From contig CANNTX010000005.1 of assembly GCA_947522695.1 (NCBI GenBank), positions 1-37,981 of the forward strand: DNA of 37,981 nucleotides. Reading direction: 5' to 3'. Shown here one piece after another: positions 16,514 to 25,420 of this stretch (the stretch's first letter is position 1; each line of letters opens with the position of its first letter). The translations under genes were made by a program, and so were the position numbers. Under the pieces are notes generated by a model. The model did not search any database and was not told the DNA's origin. It was given only the letters and a program-made list of their open reading frames with translations. The DNA is from an uncultured Bacilli bacterium. Lineage in GTDB: Bacteria; Bacillota_I; Bacilli_A; RF39; UBA660.

Positions 16514-17839
16514 CTATTTAAATATTAAATCTAAATCATCAATTCCCCTTGATTTTAATATTTTATAAACAGATGGCCTCTTTTTACATTTGATAAATTC
16601 ACCATTTTCTTCACCGTTTTTAGTTAAACCATTTTGTTTATATTCAAATATTGTATTTAATTTAATTGTATCATTTTCAAAACCAACTACTTCCGATATA
16701 TTGGTTATTTTTCTTTTGCCATCATGTAATCTTTCGATGTTTATGACAATGTCTATGGCGTTTTCAATATATTGTCTTATTGCTCTTATAGGAATTTCAA
16801 TGCCACTCATTAAAACCATTGTTTCTAATCTATTTAATGCATCTGAGCAACCATTGGCATGCAACGTGGTTAATGAACCATCGTGGCCAGTATTCATCGC
16901 TTGTAGCATATCAAAAGCTTCTTTACCACGACATTCTCCAACGATTATACGATCTGGTCTCATTCTTAAGGCATTTATAACAAGATCTCTTATTGTTACT
17001 ATTTTATTATTGTTATAATTCATTGTTCTTGTTTCTAAGCTTATAACGTGTTCTTGTTCTAATTTTAATTCAGCAGCATCTTCAATGGTAATAATACGTT
17101 CATCATTGCCAATAAATGAGCTAAGTACATTTAAAAGTGTTGTTTTACCACTACCAGTTCCACCACATACAATTATATTTAATTTGCCTCTAACAGCACC
17201 TTCTAAGAAAATGGCCATTTCATTAGTTAAACTACCTACTCTTAAAAAGTCGTCTATTTTAGTCATATTTCTTTTAAATTTACGAATTGTTATAACAGGT
17301 CCATTAACTGATAATGGAGGTATAACGGCATTAATTCTTGAACCATCTTTTAATCTTGAATCAACCATTGGACTAGAAGAATCAATAGTTCGACCTTGAG
17401 GTCCAATTAATCTTTGAATTGTTCTAATAATATGATCATCATTTATAAATGAAACACTGGTATCTTTAACTATTTTACCATCTATTTCAACATATATATC
17501 TTTTGGTCCATTTACCATTATTTCACTGATATTGTCATCCTTTAATAGTTCACTTAATGGACCGTTACCACTAATTTCATCTTCTATTAAATTATAAATA
17601 TGATTTCTTTCAACGTTGGTTAAATCATACCCTTCTAAACATTTATCAATTTCATCATCAATAAATTCATTTAAATTAACACCTTCAGGAATTTCAGTGT
17701 CTACTAATCTTTCAATAATTATTTTTCTTAATTTATCTAATAGTTTCTTATCAGGAAAGGCATCATAATCTGTTAGAACACTATTTTCTATTTCTTTATC
17801 TTTATTAAAATTAAAAGATTTTAATAATGAACTACTCAT
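16514..17839 (-). CDS. TadA/CpaF-type secretion ATPase
   Basis: 441 residues. Hexameric ATPase that drives assembly of Tad-type pili. Seen: N-terminal helical domain to ~110, ISEIMVNGPKDIYVE near 107-121, Walker A GGTGSGKTTLL near 224-234, Asp box TIEDAAELKL near 250, Walker B-like RIIVGECRGKEAFDML near 293-308, and His box LTTLHANG near 318-325. All catalytic elements are intact. The start overlaps the end of the CpaE/ParA-like gene by 8 bases, a common sign of translational coupling. Confidence 0.93.
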   Translation of the reverse strand: MSSSLLKSFNFNKDKEIENSVLTDYDAFPDKKLLDKLRKIIIERLVDTEIPEGVNLNEFIDDEIDKCLEGYDLTNVERNHIYNLIEDEISGNGPLSELLKDDNISEIMVNGPKDIYVEIDGKIVKDTSVSFINDDHIIRTIQRLIGPQGRTIDSSSPMVDSRLKDGSRINAVIPPLSVNGPVITIRKFKRNMTKIDDFLRVGSLTNEMAIFLEGAVRGKLNIIVCGGTGSGKTTLLNVLSSFIGNDERIITIEDAAELKLEQEHVISLETRTMNYNNNKIVTIRDLVINALRMRPDRIIVGECRGKEAFDMLQAMNTGHDGSLTTLHANGCSDALNRLETMVLMSGIEIPIRAIRQYIENAIDIVINIERLHDGKRKITNISEVVGFENDTIKLNTIFEYKQNGLTKNGEENGEFIKCKKRPSVYKILKSRGIDDLDLIFK

Positions 17840-18581
17840 CTTTATTACCTCCTATAATCTCACTTGCAATTAAATTAAATATTTTTTCATCTTTAAATTT
17901 TGAATATTTATAAGTTATAAGTTCTCCATTAACAACTAATTCATCTAGGTTATTTACGTGAAAACTAGAACTAATTACATAATCAACATTATGGCCTATA
18001 ATATTTTTAATATCATAATTACTGAAATAATCTTTATTAGGTATAAAACTATTATTAAGTATTATTTTGTATTTATCTAAATTGTTTTCTATAAATAAAT
18101 TTACTAGATTTTTAATGTTCTTGAGTGAAACACAATCGTTTGTAGTTAATAGGTAAACTATATCGCTTTTATCCAAACTATAGACACTTATCTCATTAAG
18201 TATACTTGGGGTATCTATTAATACAACATCATAATTATATACACTTTTTTCAAGTAAGATATCTATATATTTAACATCTATTCTGCTTGCATATCTAGGA
18301 TCTTTTGGACTTGCTACAAATGAGATGTTTTCATCATATTTAGTAATATATTTATCTAAATCATTATATTTATTGTTTATATAATCTTCGACAAAATTAA
18401 ATATAGTTTTGTTTGCTTCTCTATTTAGAGATATAGCAATTGCTCCATTTGTTAAATCTAAATCAACAATTAAAACTTTTTTATTTAATTTAGAAAGTGT
18501 TCCGGCAAGTGATAAAAGAGTTGTTGTTTTACCAACTCCACCTTTTCCACCATAGAAACATACAATTTTACCTCTAGCCAT
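17832..18581 (-). CDS. CpaE/TadZ-like ParA-family ATPase
   Basis: 249 residues. MinD/ParA-type P-loop FYGGKGGVGKTTTL at residues 9-22, switch-like IDTPSI near 120-125 and LLTTND near 141-146. No receiver domain at the N-terminus, unlike Caulobacter CpaE, so it is a short version. In Tad loci this protein is thought to position the apparatus at the cell pole. It lies one base after the pilin-like gene and overlaps tadA, so it belongs to the same transcript. Confidence 0.82.
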   Translation of the reverse strand: MARGKIVCFYGGKGGVGKTTTLLSLAGTLSKLNKKVLIVDLDLTNGAIAISLNREANKTIFNFVEDYINNKYNDLDKYITKYDENISFVASPKDPRYASRIDVKYIDILLEKSVYNYDVVLIDTPSILNEISVYSLDKSDIVYLLTTNDCVSLKNIKNLVNLFIENNLDKYKIILNNSFIPNKDYFSNYDIKNIIGHNVDYVISSSFHVNNLDELVVNGELITYKYSKFKDEKIFNLIASEIIGGNKDE

Positions 18582-18582
18582 A

Positions 18583-18954
18583 TTAAATGTCCCCTTTATT
18601 ATCTTCTATAATTATACCATTATTTGAATTAATAACAACATAATTTATACTAACTGTATAATTTTTTAAATTAACTATTTTGCCGAATGTGCTTTTTATC
18701 TTATAACTGTTTTGAATGTATATTTTATCATTTTCTTTTTTATACTTAAAATTATCTACTTTATAACCATTTTGCTTATATAAATCAATTATTTTATCTT
18801 TTTCAAGAGTACTATTTAGAATAGTTTTAGTAACATTTTCATATTTATTTTGGCTATTAATTATATAAGCATAATCATAGAGAAAACTAAAAACAATAAA
18901 TATTACGGGAATAATTATTATAAATATAACTAAACTTTGACCTTTATTGTTCAT
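18583..18954 (-). CDS. TadE-like pseudopilin 2
   Basis: 123 residues. Starts MNNKGQSLVIFIIIIPVIFI: a short basic leader ending in Gly at residue 4, then a hydrophobic helix, as in TadE/TadF pilins cut by a prepilin peptidase, but the Glu at +5 of the mature protein is replaced by Ile (SLVIF against ALVEF in the neighbour). The rest is a small beta-rich extracellular domain with several Asn/Lys-rich turns. Overlaps its upstream neighbour by 11 bases. Confidence 0.72.
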   Translation of the reverse strand: MNNKGQSLVIFIIIIPVIFIVFSFLYDYAYIINSQNKYENVTKTILNSTLEKDKIIDLYKQNGYKVDNFKYKKENDKIYIQNSYKIKSTFGKIVNLKNYTVSINYVVINSNNGIIIEDNKGDI

Positions 18955-19273
18955 TTAATATTACCCTTTCACACTTTATAACATATGGATCACCTAAAAC
19001 AAGTGATAAACCAGGGGTTATTGTTTTATAATCTTCAGTTATTTGTAAATAAGTATAATTATCTTTTATTTGATAAGTAAATTTGTTGTTGGTAATTTGA
19101 TTTATTTCATCTATTTTATTTTCTTTATAAAGAATGGTTACATTATTCATGTTTGATTCTAATTTATTTTTATATGAAAAAATTGTCATAAAATCTACTA
19201 GTAGCATTATTATGAATATGATTACTGGAAGTATTATTATAAATTCAACTAGAGCTTGACCTTTCTTATTCAT
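18944..19273 (-). CDS. TadE-like pseudopilin 1
   Basis: 109 residues from the ATG at 19273. MNKKGQALVEFIIILPVIIF is a classical TadE start: basic leader, Gly cleavage site, and Glu five residues into the mature protein. A longer reading from 19291 is rejected because the -10 box of the operon promoter lies only seven bases before it. First gene of the Tad operon; probably a minor pilin priming or decorating the filament. Confidence 0.78.
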   Translation of the reverse strand: MNKKGQALVEFIIILPVIIFIIMLLVDFMTIFSYKNKLESNMNNVTILYKENKIDEINQITNNKFTYQIKDNYTYLQITEDYKTITPGLSLVLGDPYVIKCERVILNEQ

Positions 19274-19297
19274 TTTACCAACCCTTATCATAATTAA

Positions 19298-19326
19298 ATT
19301 ATAAGATATTTTTTAAAGTTTTACAA
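19298..19326 (-). promoter_or_regulatory. Promoter of the Tad operon
   Basis: Minus strand TTGTAA, 17-base spacer, TATAAT. It fixes the first gene's start at 19273 rather than 19291 and sits directly after the terminator of the preceding pilin gene. Confidence 0.75.
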
Positions 19327-19339
19327 TTAAAAATGAAAT

Positions 19340-19369
19340 AAAAAAAATATGCTAATTAAAGCATATTTT
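19340..19369 (-). terminator. Terminator of the large pilin gene
   Basis: Minus strand stem AAAATATGC / GCATATTTT, 8-base loop, followed by T run; 10 bases after the stop at 19380. Confidence 0.8.
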
Positions 19370-19379
19370 AGTATAAATA

Positions 19380-21005
19380 TTAACGTGCCCAGCTACTCGG
19401 AACTGTTCCGGATGTAGCACAAGATGAATTATAACAACAATAAGTAAAACTCGCATCATCCCAAGTTGCTTTTCTCCATGTTACTTGTGATGAACCATCT
19501 TCACATCTTTTTACTATTTTACAAATTCTTACATGGGCATAGGTTAGTGTTTCACCTGTATCTCTGCAAACATATGTACCAACATAAATTCTATCTGATG
19601 AGAAGTATCCACAATCTTTACTTTCTTCATAACATGAACAATCTTTTAACTTACATGTTTTGGAAGTTACTTCTGTGCAACTATGACTTGGATATTTACT
19701 GTCAACATAGTTATTAATAATATTACCAGTTCCACATGTTTTCGAACATGATGTGGATTGTAATGTTTTAGAAGAACACCATTCATACCATTGAGCATAA
19801 AGTGTTATATCTTCGACTATTTCACTACTTGCATTATATTCTTTTCCATTTCCATCTTTTAATCCTTCAAATTTATGAGTTGTTCCTCTTGTAAATGAAC
19901 TCCATATTACAATATCACTTATTTTTTTATTAAAATCTACATTATTAAATGTTAAATCATTTGTAGAATTATTATATTTTCCACCATTAAGCATTACTTT
20001 TACAGTTAAACTTATTTTATAATTTTGACTCTTATATGTATATTCTTCAAATCCATTTTTTACAAAGAAATATATATCAACTTTATTTTTACCACTTATA
20101 TTTTTATCTATTTCATTTAAATTTATTTTTAATGAAGTATCTTGACTATTTTTTGCTTCACTCCAATTACTACAATCACTTATTTTTCCTGTTGTGTTTA
20201 TACAGTATTTTAATTCCATATCCGTTTTTTTACTACTATCACTTACGTTATAAGTTATTGTTGGATTATATACAGCATTTTTATCTTTTGTAACTTCAAA
20301 CTTATTTATTATTGGTTTACTTGGTTTTACTGTTATTGTTCTTTCCACACTTCTTTTATTTACATCACTATCATCTAGTGTTTTATTATCTTCTTTAGTA
20401 TAGTCATATCTTATTTTATATGTTCCTATTTTTTCACTTGTTAAGTTTGTACACTCTTCGCCAGTTTCCATATATGCTTTAATAGTTTGGTTTGAAATTA
20501 AATCCTTAACTTTTTGGCCATCTAGATTTATTAATTGTAAACTTCTTGTATTTAAACCTACATAGCATAAATCTTCTGTTGTATCTCCATACATTACACT
20601 ATAATTTAAAGTATATAAATATGCTTCTGTTTCGGTATTGTTATATGGATACGTTACTATTAATTCATGATCACTATCATAAGATATCTGTATCTTTTCA
20701 TCTTTACCTACTTTTTCATCCGTATTTGGATTTACTAATGTATCATTAACATAACCATTATCTATTAAATCACCTATTGTTATTATCTTAAATGAATTAT
20801 CATTTAAATCATTTATAATATCTACCGTATTATTAACAAACAACATTGCTGATGATTTCACTTTTTCCACATATTCATTATAATGTTTTTCATTATTATC
20901 TTTAAATACTCTATTTAAAGAAATAGCTATTACTGATCCTAATAACGCCAGTAATCCAATTGAAACTAATATTTCAACTAAAGTAAAACCTTTTCTATTT
21001 TTCAT
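19380..21005 (-). CDS. Large type IV pilin-like protein with InlB-type repeat and Cys-rich end
   Basis: 541 residues, far longer than usual pilins (100-200). Residues 1-30, MKNRKGFTLVEILVSIGLLA, are a class III signal: Gly-Phe cleavage site and Glu at +5, then the hydrophobic helix. Then a pilin-like region to ~120, Ig-like/beta-rich stretches to ~335, a Listeria-Bacteroides (InlB B-type) repeat near 338-405 ending in ITLYAQW, and a cysteine-dense tail from ~407. The tail starts WCSSKTLQSTSCSKTCGTG, which resembles a thrombospondin type 1 module, and contains at least 14 cysteines. Probably displayed on the cell surface. No prepilin peptidase gene is in the window. RBS AAGGAG. Confidence 0.75.
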   Translation of the reverse strand: MKNRKGFTLVEILVSIGLLALLGSVIAISLNRVFKDNNEKHYNEYVEKVKSSAMLFVNNTVDIINDLNDNSFKIITIGDLIDNGYVNDTLVNPNTDEKVGKDEKIQISYDSDHELIVTYPYNNTETEAYLYTLNYSVMYGDTTEDLCYVGLNTRSLQLINLDGQKVKDLISNQTIKAYMETGEECTNLTSEKIGTYKIRYDYTKEDNKTLDDSDVNKRSVERTITVKPSKPIINKFEVTKDKNAVYNPTITYNVSDSSKKTDMELKYCINTTGKISDCSNWSEAKNSQDTSLKINLNEIDKNISGKNKVDIYFFVKNGFEEYTYKSQNYKISLTVKVMLNGGKYNNSTNDLTFNNVDFNKKISDIVIWSSFTRGTTHKFEGLKDGNGKEYNASSEIVEDITLYAQWYEWCSSKTLQSTSCSKTCGTGNIINNYVDSKYPSHSCTEVTSKTCKLKDCSCYEESKDCGYFSSDRIYVGTYVCRDTGETLTYAHVRICKIVKRCEDGSSQVTWRKATWDDASFTYCCYNSSCATSGTVPSSWAR

Positions 21006-21033
21006 ATATTCTTGCTCCTTATCTTATAACAAA

Positions 21034-21061
21034 ATTATATCATTTAAACTTTTTATTTCAA
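21034..21061 (-). promoter_or_regulatory. Promoter of the large pilin gene
   Basis: Minus strand TTGAAA, 16-base spacer, TATAAT, about 15 bases ahead of AAGGAG. Confidence 0.65.
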
Positions 21062-21082
21062 GTAAACAAATATATTTTTAAA

Positions 21083-21117
21083 CAAAAAAACGATATAATT
21101 TTATTTTTTTATATCGT
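21083..21117 (-). terminator. Terminator overlapping the glycosyltransferase stop
   Basis: Minus strand stem ACGATATAA / TTATATCGT with a 10-base loop and a run of seven T. The left arm is formed by the last codons of the gene. Confidence 0.75.
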
Positions 21118-22339
21118 CTATTTTAATACTTCTAGTATGTTTTATTGCTTCCCATTTATTATATTTTTTTACAAATACGGAAATATTTATTGGTATCCAG
21201 CTTAATACGAATATTGAAAACAATATAATGCTTGCTGTCATTCCTTTTAAATCTTTTTTCTTATATAATAACGCAAATATTTCGATTGCAATTCCCATTG
21301 CTAGTACAACAGCAAAGAACACTATGTTGGTTGCAAAGAAATATGAAAATATATCATGTAATTCAATACCAACTATTTTAAATATTACAAGCATTACTAA
21401 ATTGATAAATGAGATAACTTGCATTAGTGGTCCTAAATATACTAATGACATATCTAAACATGCAAGATTTTTAGTTTTAAGATATTTTTTAAATAATTTA
21501 AAACTATAAATATTCATACATTGAATAATTCCAGCACTCCATCTTTTTCTTTGTTTCCATGAAGCACCAAAATCAATTGGATATTCATCATATGTAATTG
21601 CATCTTCTACAAATGCGATTCTTTCACCTTTTAAGGCACATTGACCGGTAAATTCGACATCTTCGGTTAAGGTATATGTTTCAAAACCATCTCTATCAAT
21701 TATGTCTTTACTAACCATGAAACCGGTTCCATTAATAGAACCTGATGCATCAAATGACATCCTTGATCTATTAAAGAAAATATTTTGAAATAAATAAAAT
21801 ATTGTGTAACTACCACTAATCCAGTTATCTTTTGGATTCTTAGAATCTCTATATCCTTCAGCAACTTTGTATCCTGAATTCAAACAATCATTCATATGCT
21901 TTAAAAAATCCTTATGAACTAAATTATCAGCATCAAAAATAACATAGGCATCTATTTCTTTATTATCTTTTAATTTGTTAAATGCAAATTTTAAAACATC
22001 ACCTTTTGTTTTTGTTTTAACATTACATTCTAGTACTGTTGCTCCACTATCTAAAGCAACTTTACTTGTATTATCAGTACAATTGTTAGGAACTATAAAT
22101 ATTCCATAACGATCTTTTGGATAATCTAATTCCTTTAAACTTTCAACAAGATTACCAATTACTTGTGATTCATTTCTTGCAGCTACAATAATTGCAAAGA
22201 AATTCTTCTTTTTGCTTTTTTTAAATTTAACTTTACTTTTCATAATAATTCCTAAGAAACCACTTACAGCAAAATAAGTTCCGTAAAGCAAAGTTATGTA
22301 AAATAACATATAATATATTATTTTTACGAATGTTATCAT
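21101..22339 (-). CDS. Membrane glycosyltransferase, family 2 (processive type)
   Basis: 412 residues from the ATG at 22339, preferred over a GTG four codons earlier because GAGAAGAAG precedes it. Layout: one N-terminal span (residues ~5-30), a GT-A catalytic domain, then several spans from ~300. Motifs of processive inverting GT2 enzymes are present: FDADN near 131-135, TLTEDVEF near 222-229 (catalytic Asp) and QRKRW near 261-265. Such enzymes make beta-linked polysaccharides at the membrane; the sugar cannot be told. It stands alone, without c-di-GMP PilZ or accessory export genes. Confidence 0.85.
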   Translation of the reverse strand: MITFVKIIYYMLFYITLLYGTYFAVSGFLGIIMKSKVKFKKSKKKNFFAIIVAARNESQVIGNLVESLKELDYPKDRYGIFIVPNNCTDNTSKVALDSGATVLECNVKTKTKGDVLKFAFNKLKDNKEIDAYVIFDADNLVHKDFLKHMNDCLNSGYKVAEGYRDSKNPKDNWISGSYTIFYLFQNIFFNRSRMSFDASGSINGTGFMVSKDIIDRDGFETYTLTEDVEFTGQCALKGERIAFVEDAITYDEYPIDFGASWKQRKRWSAGIIQCMNIYSFKLFKKYLKTKNLACLDMSLVYLGPLMQVISFINLVMLVIFKIVGIELHDIFSYFFATNIVFFAVVLAMGIAIEIFALLYKKKDLKGMTASIILFSIFVLSWIPINISVFVKKYNKWEAIKHTRSIKIDDIKK

Positions 22340-22480
22340 ACTTCTTCTCACACCTTATTCATTATATAATTAATACATTTAATTTGTAATATATAATCAC
22401 TACATTAACTTGTATCTCTTTTATTATATCACGTATATTTGTTATTAAAAGCATTTTTTGTTAATTTATGTAAAGTTGAG

Positions 22481-22882
22481 TTATCTACTTCTTCTTGAAC
22501 GCATACTATTTTCCATTGCTTGTTCTTTTAATATTATACGTTTTTTTATTTCTTGAACTAGTAATCTAATGTTTCTCATATAATAATTTAATTCATTTTT
22601 TGTAAAATAATCTGCATATAAATTAAATATCATATTACTTAAATTATTTAGTTCTGAAAGCAATAAAGCTCCATCTTCAGCAGAAGAATCATCATCTAAA
22701 AAGATAATTATTTTACTAGCCAACTTAGAAAAATCAAAATTAATATTAGATTTAATAAATATTTTAATTATTCTTTCATCTACAATAGATACTTCCACAT
22801 TATTTAAAATTAATGGATAACTAAAGAAATCAAATGATTCTTTAAATTTATATTTTTTCTTATTTTTATATAATTTATACAT
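22481..22882 (-). CDS. Unknown small protein at the end of the der-trmD operon
   Basis: 133 residues, soluble. Starts with a very basic stretch (KLYKNKKKYKFKE) and ends in a basic RSRRSR tip, with a predicted alpha-helical middle (LLSELNNLSNMIFNLYADYF). I do not recognise it. It follows trmD after 3 bases and so belongs to the ribosome-maturation operon. The basic ends would suit RNA or ribosome binding, which is inference. Confidence 0.7.
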   Translation of the reverse strand: MYKLYKNKKKYKFKESFDFFSYPLILNNVEVSIVDERIIKIFIKSNINFDFSKLASKIIIFLDDDSSAEDGALLLSELNNLSNMIFNLYADYFTKNELNYYMRNIRLLVQEIKKRIILKEQAMENSMRSRRSR

Positions 22883-22885
22883 AAT

Positions 22886-23551
22886 TTAATCCCCCATTAA
22901 ATCATTTCTTTTTTCCCTTGTTACTCTTATTTTCTCATTTTGACGATACTCATCTATTTTTTGATGATTGCCAGAAAGTAAAATGCTTGGAACTTTCATT
23001 CCTCTATATTCTTCTGGTTTGGTATATGTTGGATAATCTAGTAAATTATCATTAAAGCTTTCACTTTCTAAGCTTTCTTTATTAATTACTCCACTAATTA
23101 ATCTCACAATAGAGTCTGTTATCATCATGGCAGGTAATTCCCCACCTGTTAAGACAAAATCACCAATACTGATTATTTCATCGGCTAAGAGTTTTATTCT
23201 TTCATCAAAGCCTTCGTAATGACCACAAATTATTATTAAATGTTTTTTAGTACTTAGTTCTTTAGCTTTTGCTTGTTTGTATGTTATGCCAGTTGGATCC
23301 ATAATAATTATATATGAATCTTCGGTTCTAATGGCATCTATAGCTTCATAAATTGGCTCACATCTTAAAACCATTCCTGCTCCTCCACCATAAGGAGTAT
23401 CATCAACCATTTTATTATTTAAAGGTGAGTAATCACGAAAATTTATTATTTCTATCTCTACTTTTTTATCATTAATTGCTCTTTTGATAATAGATTCAGT
23501 TAGAAAACCATCAAACATATTAGGAAACAAACTTAATATACTTATTTTCAT
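22886..23551 (-). CDS. trmD: tRNA (guanine-N1-)-methyltransferase TrmD
   Basis: 221 residues, slightly shorter than the usual ~245. SPOUT (knotted) methyltransferase making m1G37 in tRNAs reading CNN and CGG, which prevents +1 frameshifting. Seen: start MKISILSLFPNMFDGF, DTPYGGGAGMV near 50-60, ICGHYEGFDER near 108-118, and SIGDFVLTGGELPAM near 127-141, the SAM-binding trefoil knot. Starts inside the rimM stop (ATGA overlap), the standard rimM-trmD pairing. The C-terminal domain is shortened. Confidence 0.96.
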   Translation of the reverse strand: MKISILSLFPNMFDGFLTESIIKRAINDKKVEIEIINFRDYSPLNNKMVDDTPYGGGAGMVLRCEPIYEAIDAIRTEDSYIIIMDPTGITYKQAKAKELSTKKHLIIICGHYEGFDERIKLLADEIISIGDFVLTGGELPAMMITDSIVRLISGVINKESLESESFNDNLLDYPTYTKPEEYRGMKVPSILLSGNHQKIDEYRQNEKIRVTREKRNDLMGD

Positions 23552-24033
23552 AATATTAACCCACTTACATCTTTAACATAAATTTTTTTATTTAATTTGT
23601 CTATTTTGTCATAAAAACCTTTAAGCGGAATATAAAATTTATCATTTACCTTAATTAAAGGATTAATTTTATTATCATCATAGTCAGTTACTACACCTAT
23701 TTCCTCATTATTAGATATTACTTTATAATCAATTAATTCGCTTATTAAATATTCTTCATCTAATAAATTTAAATCTTCTTTAGCAAAATACACGTCGTTA
23801 CCAATTAAATATTCAATATCATTGATGTCTTTGATATTATCAAGTTCTACTAAATAATTATTTTTATGAAAACGAACACCGGTTATTTCATAGCTTCTAT
23901 CTTTAATTATAAGATGGTTATGAACTTTAAATACTCTATCTGGCATTTCAAACTTAGACACTATTTTAAGTTCACCTTTAATTCCGAATGTATTAACTAT
24001 TTTACCTATATAAATTTTATCCAACTTAATCAC
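23548..24033 (-). CDS. rimM: Ribosome maturation factor RimM
   Basis: 161 residues. Helps 30S subunit assembly by binding S19 near the 16S head. Starts KIYIGKIVNTFGIKGELKI (RimM N-terminal beta barrel), has ITGVRFHKNNYLVELDNIKD near 50-69, and a PRC-barrel C-terminus ending in DKLNKKIYVKDVSGLIL. Both ends overlap neighbours by 4 bases (ATGA). TGA is used as its stop, which shows that the standard code is in use. rpsP and the 16S-operon neighbours usually found upstream are absent. Confidence 0.93.
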   Translation of the reverse strand: MIKLDKIYIGKIVNTFGIKGELKIVSKFEMPDRVFKVHNHLIIKDRSYEITGVRFHKNNYLVELDNIKDINDIEYLIGNDVYFAKEDLNLLDEEYLISELIDYKVISNNEEIGVVTDYDDNKINPLIKVNDKFYIPLKGFYDKIDKLNKKIYVKDVSGLIL

Positions 24034-24701
24034 CTACTTGTTATTCCAATGTAATTATCTATTATTAATGAATCAAACATATTATTATAAGTTTTTAAAC
24101 TATTTTTATTATTGACGTAATAGCCAATAACGATATTTTCTTCTCTTAATTTATTTAATTTTATTTTATCATAATATTCAATATTATAACTCTTAAAATC
24201 TGATTTGATAAAATAGAATCCTAGATTAAAGCCTTTATGTTTGGTTATAACTTCTCCTACAATATAATTTTCACGATATTTATTTAACCACATTATTATT
24301 TTGATATCAGTTGATAATAGAGCAAATTTACCAGAATAATTATCCAATAAATTAAATAATTCTTCATTTTTAGTATGTATTTTTAAACTTAAAATAATGG
24401 GAACATCTTTGGTTAGTTCTAAAGCTTCTGATAATTTAGGAATATGGTAAAAAGACAAATATGATATTTCATCATAAGTCATATCTTTAATGTTATCTTT
24501 TTGATTTTGAATTCTGGTTAAACAATCATTTTCACAAATAATTAATTCTTTATCTTTGGTTTCACATACGGTTAAATAGATAGCTTTATTTTTACGGATT
24601 GCTACTTTTATTGCCTCTAAAGTATTTTCATAAACATTTTTATTATCATAAATTCCTTTATAAACAAAGTAACGAGATTTTAAAAACGATAGATCTTTCA
24701 T
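24030..24701 (-). CDS. Degenerate glycerophosphodiester phosphodiesterase-like protein
   Basis: 223 residues, GDPD-like TIM-barrel pattern: the segment YENTLEAIKVAI near 24-35 matches the PENTLxAF motif, TKDKELIICENDCL near 48-61 matches TKDGxxVVxHDxTL, and MTYDEI near 73 matches the LTxxEL segment. But the catalytic residues are gone: HRG reads YKG, the IELDV metal-binding pair reads IYLTV, and the second His (HD) reads EN. It is therefore probably a pseudoenzyme. Kept in frame and tightly overlapped with trmH-like and rimM by 4 bases each, so it seems to be maintained. Confidence 0.7.
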   Translation of the reverse strand: MKDLSFLKSRYFVYKGIYDNKNVYENTLEAIKVAIRKNKAIYLTVCETKDKELIICENDCLTRIQNQKDNIKDMTYDEISYLSFYHIPKLSEALELTKDVPIILSLKIHTKNEELFNLLDNYSGKFALLSTDIKIIMWLNKYRENYIVGEVITKHKGFNLGFYFIKSDFKSYNIEYYDKIKLNKLREENIVIGYYVNNKNSLKTYNNMFDSLIIDNYIGITSR

Positions 24702-25420
24702 CTTTTACCACCAAGTTCATACATTAGGATGCTAGCAGATACTCCAGCATTAAGACTTTCACATAATGGATTCATGGCAAGTTTTAAATTTTGATCGGCA
24801 AGAGCTTTAACACTATCCTTTACTCCATTTGCTTCTGAACCAATTATTATGGCATGCTTATTGTTTTCTTTTTGAGGACTAACTCCAGTAACTACATCTG
24901 TTGAATATATTTTATAACTATTATTTTTTAATATATAAATATATTTTTCAATATCATCTATTATTATGTTTATGTTAAATAGCATTCCTTCACTTGATCT
25001 TATAACTTTTCCGTTATATACATCAACACACTCTTTTGATAAAATAATTGTTTGATAATTAAACGCAACTGCTGAACGAATTATTGTTCCTAGATTTCCG
25101 GGATCTTTGATATCATCTAACATGACTACATTGCCTACTATTTCGTTATTATTTTCAATTTTACAAACTGCTAGTTCTTTTGGACTACTTGTTTGATCTG
25201 ATAGTTTTTTCATAACTTTTTCGGATACGTAAGTAGCATCAAACCCATAAGTATTTGGTGTGCCTTCAAGCAAGAATAATTCTAAAACTATGTTCTTTTT
25301 TAATGCTTCTTCAACTAAATGTTTTCCTACAGCGAGAAACTTGTTATTAATTTTACGGTATTTTTTATCATGTAATTTAGCTATTTCTTTTACTCTTTCA
25401 TTATTTACTGATTCAATCAT
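24698..25420 (-). CDS. SpoU/TrmH-family RNA 2'-O-methyltransferase
   Basis: 240 residues, similar in plan to Bacillus YsgA. Motif 1 NLGTIIRSA near 108-116, motif 2 AIIIGSEANGV near 190-200, motif 3 SLNAGVSASILMYEL near 222-236; N-terminal substrate-binding domain (VKEIAKLHDKKYR). SPOUT enzymes of this family methylate riboses in rRNA or tRNA; the target cannot be read from sequence. ATGA overlaps on both sides place it in the der-trmD operon. Confidence 0.88.
   Translation of the reverse strand: MIESVNNERVKEIAKLHDKKYRKINNKFLAVGKHLVEEALKKNIVLELFLLEGTPNTYGFDATYVSEKVMKKLSDQTSSPKELAVCKIENNNEIVGNVVMLDDIKDPGNLGTIIRSAVAFNYQTIILSKECVDVYNGKVIRSSEGMLFNINIIIDDIEKYIYILKNNSYKIYSTDVVTGVSPQKENNKHAIIIGSEANGVKDSVKALADQNLKLAMNPLCESLNAGVSASILMYELGGKR

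Noticed and set aside
16590..17399. Plus-strand ORFs opposite tadA, der, ftsK, HU, priA and the pilin
   Set aside because: They lack ribosome binding sites and their composition is that of the complement of well-supported genes.
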